Translations under genes and position numbers: made by a program
The notes under the pieces: generated by a model
Databases searched by the model: none
Told to the model about the DNA's origin: nothing
What the model saw: only the letters and a program-made list of their open reading frames with translations
Source: Chryseobacterium sp. YIM B08800
Lineage (GTDB): Bacteria; Bacteroidota; Bacteroidia; Flavobacteriales; Weeksellaceae
NCBI RefSeq assembly: GCF_026163565.1
Contig: NZ_JAPDKN010000040.1
Location: forward strand, 1 to 64,000
Reading direction: 5' to 3'
Length of the DNA: 64,000 nt
Shown here: positions 34,918 to 44,115 of the stretch, piece after piece
Position numbering within the stretch: position 1 is the first letter of the stretch
How the letters are laid out: every line of letters starts with the position of its first letter

Positions 34918-34925
34918 TATATTTG
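34918..34925 (+). promoter_or_regulatory. -7 box for the first POT gene
   Basis: TATATTTG matches TAnnTTTG, 22 bases before the ATG at 34948. No TTG lies at the 19-base distance. Confidence 0.5.
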
Positions 34926-34947
34926 TGAAATTGTAAAAATCTTATAC

Positions 34948-36615
34948 ATGAAAACCAAACATCCTAAAGGACTTCCCTATCTATTTTTCACAGAAATGTG
35001 GGAGCGTTTCGGCTATTATTTAATCCTCGGAATTTTTGTGCTGTACATGATCGACAGCGAAAAAGGCGGATTGGCTTTTGACGATAAAAGCGCTGATGAT
35101 ATTTTCGGAACTTTTATCGCACTGACTTATTTAACGCCATTTTTGGGTGGATTTTTAGCCGACAGAGTTTTAGGATACATCAAAGCAATCTACATTGGCG
35201 GATTCTTGATGGGACTGGGTTATCTCGGAATTGGTTTTTTTAAAGAACTCCCTCTATTTTATGCTTCATTAGCTTTAATTATCATCGGAAACGGATTTTT
35301 TAAACCAAGTATTTCTACATTGTTAGGAAATTTATACAACGAAGAACCTTACAAAGCCAATAAAGATGCAGGATACAATATTTTCTATATGGGAATCAAC
35401 ATTGGTGCTTTTGTCTGTAATATTATTGCTGCTTTCATGCGTAACAAATACGGATGGGGACCAGCTTTCATGACCGCCGGAGTAGGAATGTTTGTAGGAC
35501 TTTTGGTTTTCACCATCGGAAGACAGCATATTCTTCAGGCAAATGTTTTGAAACCTGCACAAGAAGGAGATACTAAAATTTCTGATGTTTTGGTGAAAGT
35601 ATTTTTACCTGCAGTAATTTTCGGATTGATTGGTTGGTTTTTACCTGGCTATATTTTTGGAAGCAATATTTTCGGAAGCAACAGTACAGACGCATTTATT
35701 TTTGCGTGTATTCCTGTGATTTATTTTTACGTCATGCTTTATGTAAAAGCAAATGCAGAAGACAAAAAACCAATTGGTGCATTATTGGCAATTTTTGCGG
35801 TAAGCTTAATGTTTTGGGCTGTTTTCAAGCAAAACGGAACCGCTTTGACTCGTTGGGCAAATTTTTACACAGAAAGAACCGTTCCTGCAGCTATAGAAAA
35901 ACCTTTAGAATCAATTTTCTTAGTTGACAAAAAAGACTATCTTGACAAAGAAGTTTCTGTGTATGACGACCAATATCAGGTAAAAAAAGACAAAGACGGC
36001 AAAGCTTTAAAGGAGCAAGGAAAAGATATTTATTTCAGAAATATTTCTGAAGCAGACAAGGCAAAACTGGAAGCCAATCCTTCACAAACAGTAAATCTTT
36101 ACAATACAGAATTGTTCCAGTCGATTAATCCGGGTTGGGTAATTCTATTGACTCCTGTTGTCGTTGCATTCTTCATGATGCTTCGCAGAAAAGGAAAAGA
36201 ACCGAGTACTCCTTCAAAAATTGTTTTAGGATTATTTATCTCCGCACTATCATGTTTGGTAATGGTTGGAGCTGTTTATGCCGGACAAAACGGTTTAGTA
36301 AAAGTATCTGCTTTATGGTTGGTTGCAGCTTATGGAGTAATTACAGTCGGAGAACTTTGTCTTTCGCCGATGGGATTATCTTTGGTTTCAAAACTTTCGC
36401 CACCAAGATTAACAGCTTTGATGATGGGTGGATTTTTCCTTTCAACATCAATCGGAAACAAACTTTCTGGGGTTTTAGCGAGCTTCTGGTACGACTATGA
36501 CAATAAAGCTAATTTCTTCATTGTAAATTTCGGATTATTGCTTTTAGCTACTTTACTGGGACTTTCAATATTAAAAAGACTTAATAAAATCATGAAAGAA
36601 AAGGGTGTAAATTAA
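34948..36615 (+). CDS. POT-family peptide:H+ symporter, copy 1
   Basis: This inner-membrane MFS transporter takes up di- or tripeptides with protons. The POT signature E-x-x-E-R-F is present as FFTEMWERFGYYLILGIF, followed by FLGGFLADRVLGYIKAIY and GNGFFKPSISTLLGNLY. About 555 aa from the ATG at 34948; the upstream in-frame region is the promoter. Compared with its two paralogues it carries an extra hydrophilic stretch of about 65-75 residues (KKDYLDKEVSVYDDQ through ANPSQTVNLYN), where the next copy has only a short loop. That stretch is probably an external domain. Confidence 0.93.
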   Translation: MKTKHPKGLPYLFFTEMWERFGYYLILGIFVLYMIDSEKGGLAFDDKSADDIFGTFIALTYLTPFLGGFLADRVLGYIKAIYIGGFLMGLGYLGIGFFKELPLFYASLALIIIGNGFFKPSISTLLGNLYNEEPYKANKDAGYNIFYMGINIGAFVCNIIAAFMRNKYGWGPAFMTAGVGMFVGLLVFTIGRQHILQANVLKPAQEGDTKISDVLVKVFLPAVIFGLIGWFLPGYIFGSNIFGSNSTDAFIFACIPVIYFYVMLYVKANAEDKKPIGALLAIFAVSLMFWAVFKQNGTALTRWANFYTERTVPAAIEKPLESIFLVDKKDYLDKEVSVYDDQYQVKKDKDGKALKEQGKDIYFRNISEADKAKLEANPSQTVNLYNTELFQSINPGWVILLTPVVVAFFMMLRRKGKEPSTPSKIVLGLFISALSCLVMVGAVYAGQNGLVKVSALWLVAAYGVITVGELCLSPMGLSLVSKLSPPRLTALMMGGFFLSTSIGNKLSGVLASFWYDYDNKANFFIVNFGLLLLATLLGLSILKRLNKIMKEKGVN

Positions 36616-36637
36616 TCCCCCGAAATAAGAAATAAAT

Positions 36638-36659
36638 AGCCGTAGACGATTCTGCGGCT
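36638..36659 (+). terminator. Terminator after POT copy 1
   Basis: AGCCGTAGA pairs with TCTGCGGCT (one G-T wobble) around CGAT and is followed by six T. Confidence 0.8.
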
Positions 36660-36687
36660 TTTTTATTTTAAAAATAGAATTAAAACC

Positions 36688-36717
36688 TTGCCAAAAACCC
36701 AAAAAAAACTATATTTG
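36688..36717 (+). promoter_or_regulatory. Full Bacteroidota promoter for POT copy 2
   Basis: TTG at 36688-36690, then exactly 19 bases, then TATATTTG at 36710-36717. This is the classic -33/-7 arrangement, and the ATG follows 30 bases later. It is the best-formed plus-strand promoter in the window. Confidence 0.75.
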
Positions 36718-36747
36718 TGGGTCTTAACAGAAATTTAACAATCAAAT

Positions 36748-38142
36748 ATGGATACAGTACAGAAGAAAGGACATCCTAAAGGTTTGTACCTTTTGTTCTT
36801 CACCGAGATGTGGGAGCGTTTTTCTTATTACGGAATGCGTGCAATTTTGATCCTTTATTTAACTAAGAAATTAATTGAAGGAGGATTAGGAATGGATGAG
36901 CAGAATGCAACCTTATTATATGGTTACTTCACCGGTCTTGTTTATTTTACACCGCTTATCGGAGGTTGGCTTGCCGATAAATTTTTAGGAAAACGTTTGG
37001 CAATTACAATCGGTGGTATCACCATGATGATTGGACAGTTTGTATTATTCGGAATGAATACCACAACCGGACTTTACATCGGTTTAGCCTTACTAATCAT
37101 CGGAAATGGTTTCTTTAAACCTAATATTTCTACTTTAGTGGGTGGTTTATATGCAGATGGCGACGACAGAAGAGATTCTGCATTCTCTATTTTCTACATG
37201 GGAATCAACTTAGGAGCTTTAATTGCGCCTTTCATTATCGGATATTTTACAGATAACCTTTTTGCAACAACCAATGCAGACGGTTCTATTGCTTATGGAT
37301 ATAGATACGGTTTCCTTACAGCGGGAATCGGAATGTTTTTAGGTCAGGTTGTATTTAATATTTTTGCTCAAAAATATTTGGGAGATTTGGGTAGAAAACC
37401 TGTAAAAACAACAGGAACTGAAGATAAAGTAACTACTGAAGGACAATCTATCAACCCAGTAACAGGAAAAGCTTTAACTAAACCTGAAGAAGGACAAAGA
37501 ATTACAGTAATCTTTATTTTATTCTTATTTGCGGTATTCTTTTGGGCTGGTTTCGAACAGGCAGGATCTTCTCTATCTTTATATACAGATAAATTTATCA
37601 ATAGAAATGTTTTCGGATTTGAAATTCCAACATCTTGGTTTCAGTCGGTTAACCCTATTTTCATTGTAACATTAGCGCCATTATTTGCAATATTCTGGAG
37701 TTCTAAATTGGGTAAAAAACTTTCTACTCCTGTAAAAATGGGTGTTGGTATGATTATCTTAGGTCTTGGTTTCTGGTTTATGCTTGGAGCTGTTGCAGAA
37801 CGTAATGCAAACGGAGACATTGCTGATATTGCAAACAAAGCAGGAATTATGTGGTTGATTATGACTTATTTACTACACACTATTGGTGAACTTTGTCTTT
37901 CGCCGGTAGGTTTATCAGTTGTTACAAAATTATCTCCACCAAAATTAGCTTCAATCTTGATGGCAGTTTGGATGTTGGCTTCATCAATCGCTAACTTCAT
38001 CGGAGGATTCTTAGCTTCAATTGTAGAAACTTTGGGAGCAGGGCAAGTATTTACATACATTTCAGGATTTGTTATTGCTTGTGGATTATTGCTTCTTTTA
38101 CTAAGCAAATTCATCAGCAAAATGATGCATGGCGTAAAATAA
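36748..38142 (+). CDS. POT-family peptide:H+ symporter, copy 2
   Basis: 464-aa MFS peptide transporter. The N-terminal signature is LLFFTEMWERFSYYGMRAI, with GWLADKFLGKRLAITIGG, GNGFFKPNISTLVGGLY and the second-half POT motif TIGELCLSPVGLSVVTKLSPP. It is the plain, ancestral-length member of the three. It has its own promoter and terminator, so it is regulated separately from copy 1. Whether copies differ in substrate (length or charge of peptide) cannot be told from sequence alone. Confidence 0.95.
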   Translation: MDTVQKKGHPKGLYLLFFTEMWERFSYYGMRAILILYLTKKLIEGGLGMDEQNATLLYGYFTGLVYFTPLIGGWLADKFLGKRLAITIGGITMMIGQFVLFGMNTTTGLYIGLALLIIGNGFFKPNISTLVGGLYADGDDRRDSAFSIFYMGINLGALIAPFIIGYFTDNLFATTNADGSIAYGYRYGFLTAGIGMFLGQVVFNIFAQKYLGDLGRKPVKTTGTEDKVTTEGQSINPVTGKALTKPEEGQRITVIFILFLFAVFFWAGFEQAGSSLSLYTDKFINRNVFGFEIPTSWFQSVNPIFIVTLAPLFAIFWSSKLGKKLSTPVKMGVGMIILGLGFWFMLGAVAERNANGDIADIANKAGIMWLIMTYLLHTIGELCLSPVGLSVVTKLSPPKLASILMAVWMLASSIANFIGGFLASIVETLGAGQVFTYISGFVIACGLLLLLLSKFISKMMHGVK

Positions 38143-38166
38143 AAAGTATTTTCAAAATAATAATTA

Positions 38167-38191
38167 AAACCTCTGATTTTTTCAGAGGTTT
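38167..38191 (+). terminator. Terminator after POT copy 2
   Basis: AAACCTCTGA and TCAGAGGTTT stem, then a long T run. The DUF1016 gene begins only 18 bases later, so it must have its own promoter or be read through. Confidence 0.88.
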
Positions 38192-38208
38192 TTTTTTACA
38201 TTCGTAAG

Positions 38209-39204
38209 ATGGAAGTTTCTGAAGATTCTTTGTTTCAATCCATAAAGGAAATTATTAATCAATCGCGCGAAAAAGTTTTTCGTATTGCGAATTCTACTCT
38301 ATTATTAACTTACTGGCAAATCGGACAATTAATTGTTGAAGACGAACAAAAAGGAAAAGAAAGAGCGGAATATGGAAAATATACTTTAAAAAACCTTTCA
38401 AAAAAACTCACTTTAGAATTTGGGAAGGGATTTGATTATACAAATCTTTCCAATATGAGAAAGTTTTATCAGGCTTTCCCAATTGTTGACGCATTGCGTC
38501 AACAATTGAGCTGGACACATTATAGATTGTTAATAAGGTTAGATAATTCAGATAAAATGAATTATTATATTAATGAATCAATCCAAAATAACTGGAACTA
38601 TCGGGATTTAAAAAGACAAATCAATTCTCTTGCTTACGAAAGAGTTTTACAGCATAAAAAATCCTCACACGAAACCATTCATAGTGTTTTAAAAGATCCT
38701 TATATTTTTGAGTTTTTAGGGATAAAATCTGACGAAAAAATTTCAGAAAAAGAAATTGAAACCAGAATTATCGACCATATTCAAAAATTTCTTTTAGAAT
38801 TTGGGAAAGGTTTCGCTTTTGTAGCAAGACAACAACATATCTGCACAGACACTTCAGATTTTTACATAGATTTAGTTTTCTATAATTACATTCTGAAATG
38901 CTTCGTTATTATTGATTTAAAAACAGGAGAACTTTCACATCAAGACATTGGTCAAATCGATATGTACGTAAGAATGTATGATGATCTTAAACGAGGCGAA
39001 GACGACAATCCAACTATCGGAATTCTTTTATGTTCCGAAAAAGACGAAACTATTGTAAAATATTCTGTTTTAAATGACAAAAACAATCTATTTGCAAGCA
39101 AATATTTATTGTACCTTCCGAAAGAAGAAGAATTAAAACAAATTATTGATCAAGACAGAATTCGTTTTGAGCTTGATGAGGAAGACAAAAAACAACAATC
39201 TTAA
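38209..39204 (+). CDS. DUF1016 / YhcG-type PD-(D/E)xK nuclease-like protein
   Basis: It has an N-terminal DUF1016_N helical domain (INQSREKVFRIANSTLLLTYWQIGQ, SKKLTLEFGKGFDYTNLSNM and LSWTHYRLLIRLDN). The C-terminal nuclease-like domain has DFYIDLVFYN followed by CFVIIDLKTGEL, the D-(n)-D-x-K pattern with Lys kept. It is 331 aa and complete. DUF1016 proteins often sit in restriction or defence regions. This one stands alone between two peptide transporters, separated by a terminator on the left, so it looks like an insertion into the locus. The substrate is unknown. Confidence 0.9.
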   Translation: MEVSEDSLFQSIKEIINQSREKVFRIANSTLLLTYWQIGQLIVEDEQKGKERAEYGKYTLKNLSKKLTLEFGKGFDYTNLSNMRKFYQAFPIVDALRQQLSWTHYRLLIRLDNSDKMNYYINESIQNNWNYRDLKRQINSLAYERVLQHKKSSHETIHSVLKDPYIFEFLGIKSDEKISEKEIETRIIDHIQKFLLEFGKGFAFVARQQHICTDTSDFYIDLVFYNYILKCFVIIDLKTGELSHQDIGQIDMYVRMYDDLKRGEDDNPTIGILLCSEKDETIVKYSVLNDKNNLFASKYLLYLPKEEELKQIIDQDRIRFELDEEDKKQQS

Positions 39205-39241
39205 TCGATTTCAAAATTATATACTCTAATTACTTTCTATT

Positions 39242-40753
39242 ATGAACTTAACGCTCGACGAGATACAAAATTTCAAAGGAAAATATCCAAAGCAAATATG
39301 GTCACTCTTTTTTTCCGAAATGTGGGAACGCTTCTGCTTTTACGGAATGCGTGGAATGTTGGTTTTCTTTATGATTTCACAACTTAATTTCCATGAAAAA
39401 GAAGCCAATCTTCAATATGGAGCAACACAGGCTTTCGTTTATGCTTTCACTTTCGTGGGTGGGCTTTTCGCAGATAAAATATTAGGATTCAGAAAATCTC
39501 TTTTTTGGGGCGGGCTTTTAATGATTATCGGAAGTTTAATTTTAGCTACAGATCCCCATAAATTTTTCTTTTTAGGAATTGCATTTACCGTTGTGGGAAC
39601 AGGTTTTTTTAAACCAAATATTTCTTCAATGGTTGGTCAGCTTTACAAACCAAATGACTCGAGAGCTGATGCAGGATTTTCGCTTTTTTATGCAGGAATT
39701 AACTTAGGAGCTTTACTTGGTGGATATTTATGTATTGCCATCGGAAAAGGAGAATTACTTTCCCATTTAATACCAGAAGGTTTGCATTGGAATGTTGCTT
39801 TCGGATTAGCTGCAATTGTAATGGTGATCAGTTTAATCAATTTCATATTTACCCAGAGAAGTTTAGGAACAATAGGTCTTCAGCCAGGACATCCTGATCA
39901 TGAAGCAAAATCAGCTCCAATGCCCAAATGGAAAGAATATGGAGTGTATATTTTATCATTGATATTCATTCCAATCATTATGACCATGGTTTCCGTTCCG
40001 GAATACACCGATTATTTTATGTGGACAGTGGGACCTTTAACGTTAATTTATCTATTTTTTGAAATGAGCAAAGTAACAGCTACCGAAAGAAAAAAACTTT
40101 TCGCGGCCTTAATTTTCATTCTGTTTTCAATTTTATTCTGGGGGATCTACGAGCAAAGTGGAGGTTCATTAAGTATTTTTGCTGCTAAAAATTTAAATAA
40201 AGATCTATTCGGTTTAGACCCAAATGGTGTAAACAATTCCGGAGGAGCATTTTTCATTATTTTCCTTGCACCATTACTTGGGTTATTATGGATCTGGATG
40301 AGCAAAAGAAAAATAGAGCCCAACACAATTATTAAATTCGGGTTAGGATTTGTATTTTTAGGATTAGGCTATTACGTTTTATTTGCGACCAGATTGTTTG
40401 CGGATTTACAGGGAATTACTTCTTTAAACTTCTTTACATTAGCTTTACTAGTAATCACCTTGGGTGAATTATGCCTCTCACCTATCGGGTTATCAATTAT
40501 GACGAAACTTTCCACCAAAAATCTCCAGGGAATGATGATGGGAATGTGGTTTCTTGCTTCAGCTTATGGTCAATATGTTGCTGGAATTATTGGCGCAGGT
40601 TTAGCGGATGCAAAAGAAGGCTCAACAAACTATGACGCATTAATTACATACACAGAAGGTTACAAACAACTAGGATTATATGCCGTAATTGCCGGTGTGG
40701 TATTAATTTTGATATCTCCGTGGGTGAAAAAACTCATGCAGGAAGTCCGTTAA
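39242..40753 (+). CDS. POT-family peptide:H+ symporter, copy 3
   Basis: 503-aa MFS peptide transporter. The signature is LFFSEMWERFCFYGMRGML (Cys and Phe replace Gly and Tyr of the other copies), then GLFADKILGFRKSLFWGG, GTGFFKPNISSMVGQLY and TLGELCLSPIGLSIMTKLSTK. It follows the DUF1016 gene by 37 bases and precedes a thioredoxin-like gene by 20, so these may share a transcript. It is more distant from copies 1 and 2 than they are from each other, judged by the N-terminal extension and loops. Confidence 0.95.
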   Translation: MNLTLDEIQNFKGKYPKQIWSLFFSEMWERFCFYGMRGMLVFFMISQLNFHEKEANLQYGATQAFVYAFTFVGGLFADKILGFRKSLFWGGLLMIIGSLILATDPHKFFFLGIAFTVVGTGFFKPNISSMVGQLYKPNDSRADAGFSLFYAGINLGALLGGYLCIAIGKGELLSHLIPEGLHWNVAFGLAAIVMVISLINFIFTQRSLGTIGLQPGHPDHEAKSAPMPKWKEYGVYILSLIFIPIIMTMVSVPEYTDYFMWTVGPLTLIYLFFEMSKVTATERKKLFAALIFILFSILFWGIYEQSGGSLSIFAAKNLNKDLFGLDPNGVNNSGGAFFIIFLAPLLGLLWIWMSKRKIEPNTIIKFGLGFVFLGLGYYVLFATRLFADLQGITSLNFFTLALLVITLGELCLSPIGLSIMTKLSTKNLQGMMMGMWFLASAYGQYVAGIIGAGLADAKEGSTNYDALITYTEGYKQLGLYAVIAGVVLILISPWVKKLMQEVR

Positions 40754-40773
40754 CAATTTAAATCACAAATAAG

Positions 40774-41307
40774 ATGAAAAAAATATTTGCATTGATCTTC
40801 GTTATTCACTCTGTTTTTGCCTTTTCCCAAGTAAAATGGATGACGATTGAAGAAGCATTAAATGCACAGAAAACACAGCCTAAAAAAATCATCATCGATT
40901 TTTATGCAGATTGGTGTGGCCCGTGTAAAATCATGGATAAAAAAACGTATGGAAATCCCATAATTTATGAGTTTTTAAATGAAAATTATTATCCCGTTAA
41001 ATTTAATTCTGAAGATAAAAATACCATAGAAATCTACGGTCGAAAATTCTCTAATGAAAACACTTCTCACAAAAAAGGAAGAAATTCGCTTCACGAATTC
41101 ACGCAGTTTATGAATGTAAATGCAGTTCCAAGTACAGTTTTTCTAGATGAAAATGGAAAACCTATTACAATGTTGCAAGGCGAATTGTCTGCAAAAGAAT
41201 TAGAACCTTATCTTGAGTTTATCTCGAATGATCTGTACAAAAAAGTAAAAACCAAGCAAGATTGGGAAGATTATCAGAAAAAATTCAGATCTAAAATAAA
41301 AGATTAA
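40774..41307 (+). CDS. Secreted thioredoxin-family protein
   Basis: It has a signal peptide (MKKIFALIFVIHSVFAFSQ) and a thioredoxin fold with the active-site motif C48-G-P-C51 in YADWCGPCKIMDKKTY. The cis-Pro strand is NAVPSTVFLDENGKPITMLQG. It is 177 aa. DUF953/Thioredoxin_7-like features (the KxTYG segment after the motif) suggest a periplasmic reductase. It may follow POT copy 3 in one transcript, but a direct link to peptide uptake is not shown. Confidence 0.9.
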   Translation: MKKIFALIFVIHSVFAFSQVKWMTIEEALNAQKTQPKKIIIDFYADWCGPCKIMDKKTYGNPIIYEFLNENYYPVKFNSEDKNTIEIYGRKFSNENTSHKKGRNSLHEFTQFMNVNAVPSTVFLDENGKPITMLQGELSAKELEPYLEFISNDLYKKVKTKQDWEDYQKKFRSKIKD

Positions 41308-41327
41308 TCGTTTTAAAACATATAATT

Positions 41328-41352
41328 AAGGCTTCCGTTTTTTGGAAGTCTT
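41328..41352 (+). terminator. Terminator after the thioredoxin gene
   Basis: AAGGCTTCC pairs with GGAAGTCTT (one wobble) and is followed by TTTTT. Confidence 0.78.
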
Positions 41353-41437
41353 TTTTATTTTACCGAAATTCGAGCTTTTATTTTTTCATTCAAAACACGG
41401 ATAAAAAACTCGAAGCACACATCACGAAACTCGGAAA

Positions 41438-43522
41438 ATGACTTTAGAAACCCCCATAGAATATGTAAAAGGAATCGGTCCTGAGCGAGCCAAACTCATT
41501 AAAAATGTGTTGGGAATTTCTATTGTGGAAGATCTTCTCAACTTCTACCCGATCCGGTATTTAGATAAAAATAAAGTTTACAAAGTAAACGCACTTCAGG
41601 AAAGCAATCTTGAAATTCAGCTGAAAGGAAAAATTTCCAATGTGCAGGAAATCCTCACCGGAAAAGTAAAAAGGCTGACCGCAAAATTTAATGACGACAC
41701 CGGAAGTATGGATCTGGTTTGGTTTCAATATTCGAAATGGCTGAAAGAACAACTTCCTGTCAACCGCGAAGTTTTTATTTTCGGAAAGATCAATGCGTTT
41801 AACAATCAGTTTTCGATGCCGCATCCGGAAATTGAACTTGATGAGAACAAAGAAAAAGACAACAGATTAAGACCTATTTATCCAAGTTCTGAAAAGCTAA
41901 CGAAAAGAGGTTTAAATCAAAAATTCTTTCAGGTAATTCTGAGAAATATCTGCAAAGAGATTCCTAATCTTATTCAGGAAAATCTTTCGGAATCTATAAT
42001 GAGTTCGATGAAGTTTTTATCGAGGCAACAGACTTTTTTAAACATTCATTTTCCAAAAAATTTAGATTATTTTGAAAAGGCAAATCAGCGTTTAAAGTTT
42101 GAAGAATCATTTTTCTTTCAGCTAGGATATGCTTTAAAAAAGCTTCATCATAAAACACAATCTGTAGGAAATCCGTTTCCGATTGTTGGTGATCATTTTA
42201 CCGGATTTTACGAAAAACATCTTCCATTTGAACTCACCGGAGCTCAAAAAAGAGTTTTAAAGGAAATCCGAATGGACATGAAAAAGCCGATTCAGATGAA
42301 CCGACTTTTGCAGGGAGATGTAGGTTCAGGAAAAACGATGGTCGCTTTATTAACAATGTTGATCGCCTTAGACAATGGTTTTCAGAGCTGTCTGATGGCT
42401 CCGACGGAAATTCTGGCACAGCAACATTACAACGGAATTAAAGATCTATTAAAAGACACAGAAATTAAAGTCAGCCTTTTGACGGGTTCGGTAAAAGCTT
42501 CTGCGAGAAAGGTTATTCACCATGAATTAGAAAATGGTGAGCTGTCGATTTTGGTAGGAACTCATGCTGTTTTGGAAGACAAAGTAAAATTTAAAAACCT
42601 CGGATTGGCAATTATCGACGAGCAACACCGATTTGGGGTCGCTCAAAGAGCGAAACTGTGGGCTAAAAATAAAATTCCGCCTCATATTTTGGTGATGACC
42701 GCAACTCCGATTCCGAGAACTTTAGCAATGAGCTTTTATTCGGATCTCGACGTTTCTGTGATTGATGAAATGCCGGTTGGGAGAAAAGCGATCATTACCG
42801 CTCATCGAAGAGAAAAAGACAGAACTTATGTTTATCATTTCTGTCATGAAGAAATACGAAAAGGCAGACAGATTTACTTTGTTTATCCGTTGATTGAAGA
42901 ATCTGAAACTTTAGATTATAAAAATCTGATGGAAGGTTTAGAGCATATTATGGACAACTTTTCGAATTATGAGGTAACGATGCTTCACGGGAAAATGAAA
43001 CCCGATGAAAAAGATGCCGCGATGAATTATTTTGCCTCAGGAAAGTCACAAATTATGGTCGCAACAACCGTAATTGAAGTTGGTGTAAATGTTCCAAATG
43101 CTTCAGTTATGGTAATTGAAAGTGCTGAAAGATTTGGTCTTTCACAGCTTCACCAACTTCGTGGAAGAGTTGGAAGAGGAGCCGAACAGAGCTACTGTAT
43201 TTTGATGACCTCCGATAAAATGTCTGCCGAAAGCCGAACAAGAATCAGAACGATGACCGAAACCAATGATGGTTTTAAAATTTCTGAGGTCGATATGCAA
43301 TTGCGTGGTCCAGGTGATATTTTGGGAACTCAGCAAAGCGGTGTCGTTGATTTTAAAAGACTCGATCTGGTGAATGATGCACCAATCATTAAAACCACAA
43401 AAAAAATGGTTGATAAAATATTGGAAGCAGATCCGCATTTATCAGGAACTGATCATCAGATCATTAAATATTATTATATCCAAAATTATAAAGGGAAAAA
43501 TAAGTGGAGTAAGATTTCGTAA
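41438..43522 (+). CDS. recG: ATP-dependent DNA helicase RecG
   Basis: It unwinds branched DNA and reverses stalled forks. The N-terminal wedge/OB domain (LEIQLKGKISNVQEILTGKV) is followed by helicase motif I LLQGDVGSGKT (Lys299), DEAH-type motif II IIDEQHRFG (Asp394), TATPIPRTLAMS and motif VI QLRGRVGRG. The C-terminal RecG wedge-associated domain ends it at 694 aa, full length. It is preceded by the thioredoxin terminator and followed by a small secreted protein. Confidence 0.97.
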   Translation: MTLETPIEYVKGIGPERAKLIKNVLGISIVEDLLNFYPIRYLDKNKVYKVNALQESNLEIQLKGKISNVQEILTGKVKRLTAKFNDDTGSMDLVWFQYSKWLKEQLPVNREVFIFGKINAFNNQFSMPHPEIELDENKEKDNRLRPIYPSSEKLTKRGLNQKFFQVILRNICKEIPNLIQENLSESIMSSMKFLSRQQTFLNIHFPKNLDYFEKANQRLKFEESFFFQLGYALKKLHHKTQSVGNPFPIVGDHFTGFYEKHLPFELTGAQKRVLKEIRMDMKKPIQMNRLLQGDVGSGKTMVALLTMLIALDNGFQSCLMAPTEILAQQHYNGIKDLLKDTEIKVSLLTGSVKASARKVIHHELENGELSILVGTHAVLEDKVKFKNLGLAIIDEQHRFGVAQRAKLWAKNKIPPHILVMTATPIPRTLAMSFYSDLDVSVIDEMPVGRKAIITAHRREKDRTYVYHFCHEEIRKGRQIYFVYPLIEESETLDYKNLMEGLEHIMDNFSNYEVTMLHGKMKPDEKDAAMNYFASGKSQIMVATTVIEVGVNVPNASVMVIESAERFGLSQLHQLRGRVGRGAEQSYCILMTSDKMSAESRTRIRTMTETNDGFKISEVDMQLRGPGDILGTQQSGVVDFKRLDLVNDAPIIKTTKKMVDKILEADPHLSGTDHQIIKYYYIQNYKGKNKWSKIS

Positions 43523-43542
43523 TTTAAACCAAAAAATCATCC

Positions 43543-44112
43543 ATGATGAAGCAAATATTTTCAACCGCCCTTTTCTTTATTCTAGCAATAAATACTAATG
43601 CTCAAAACAAAAATATTATTTCTGAAATTGAAAAAAAAGTTTTGGATATAAATAATGACGAGAGCTTAACGATCTATAAAGTTCCTTCGGATAAAATTGC
43701 TAAGGTTAAGAAATATGGACAAGATGAAAATATTGATGTTTTCAAAAAGGGAGACCAGACAGTCAAAATCGTAGATTATTCAAAGGATAATGTAGGCGGT
43801 TACCAACAATTCATCATATATCTGCAAAATGAAAAACCAATATTCATTGAAACAGAAAGCAAAACAATCATAAAAGCAAGACCCGTAGATTTCAAAAAAA
43901 TTGAAATCTCTGAGTCTGTAGAAAAATCAAAGATATTTGTAATAAATTGGGATAAAGATTTTTTTGATTATCTATTTTGGGATAAGAAAACCAATGTATA
44001 CAAACAACCTGAAGAAGAACATAAAAATTCGATACTTTCCTCCAAAAAAGATGATGTTATAAGAGTTTTAAAGTTGAGCCAATTTACAACGAAAAACATT
44101 TTTGAAGAATAA
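43543..44112 (+). CDS. Hypothetical secreted protein, 189 aa
   Basis: No family is recognised. A signal peptide (KQIFSTALFFILAINTNAQ) shows export. The mature part is acidic and Lys-rich, with INNDESLTIYKVPSDKIAKVKKYG and, near the end, WDKDFFDYLFWDKKTNVYKQP. No Cys, so not a lipoprotein or disulphide protein. It starts 20 bases after recG; the two could share a transcript, but the functions are unrelated. Two Met codons begin it; I take the first. Confidence 0.6.
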   Translation: MMKQIFSTALFFILAINTNAQNKNIISEIEKKVLDINNDESLTIYKVPSDKIAKVKKYGQDENIDVFKKGDQTVKIVDYSKDNVGGYQQFIIYLQNEKPIFIETESKTIIKARPVDFKKIEISESVEKSKIFVINWDKDFFDYLFWDKKTNVYKQPEEEHKNSILSSKKDDVIRVLKLSQFTTKNIFEE

Positions 44113-44115
44113 GAA

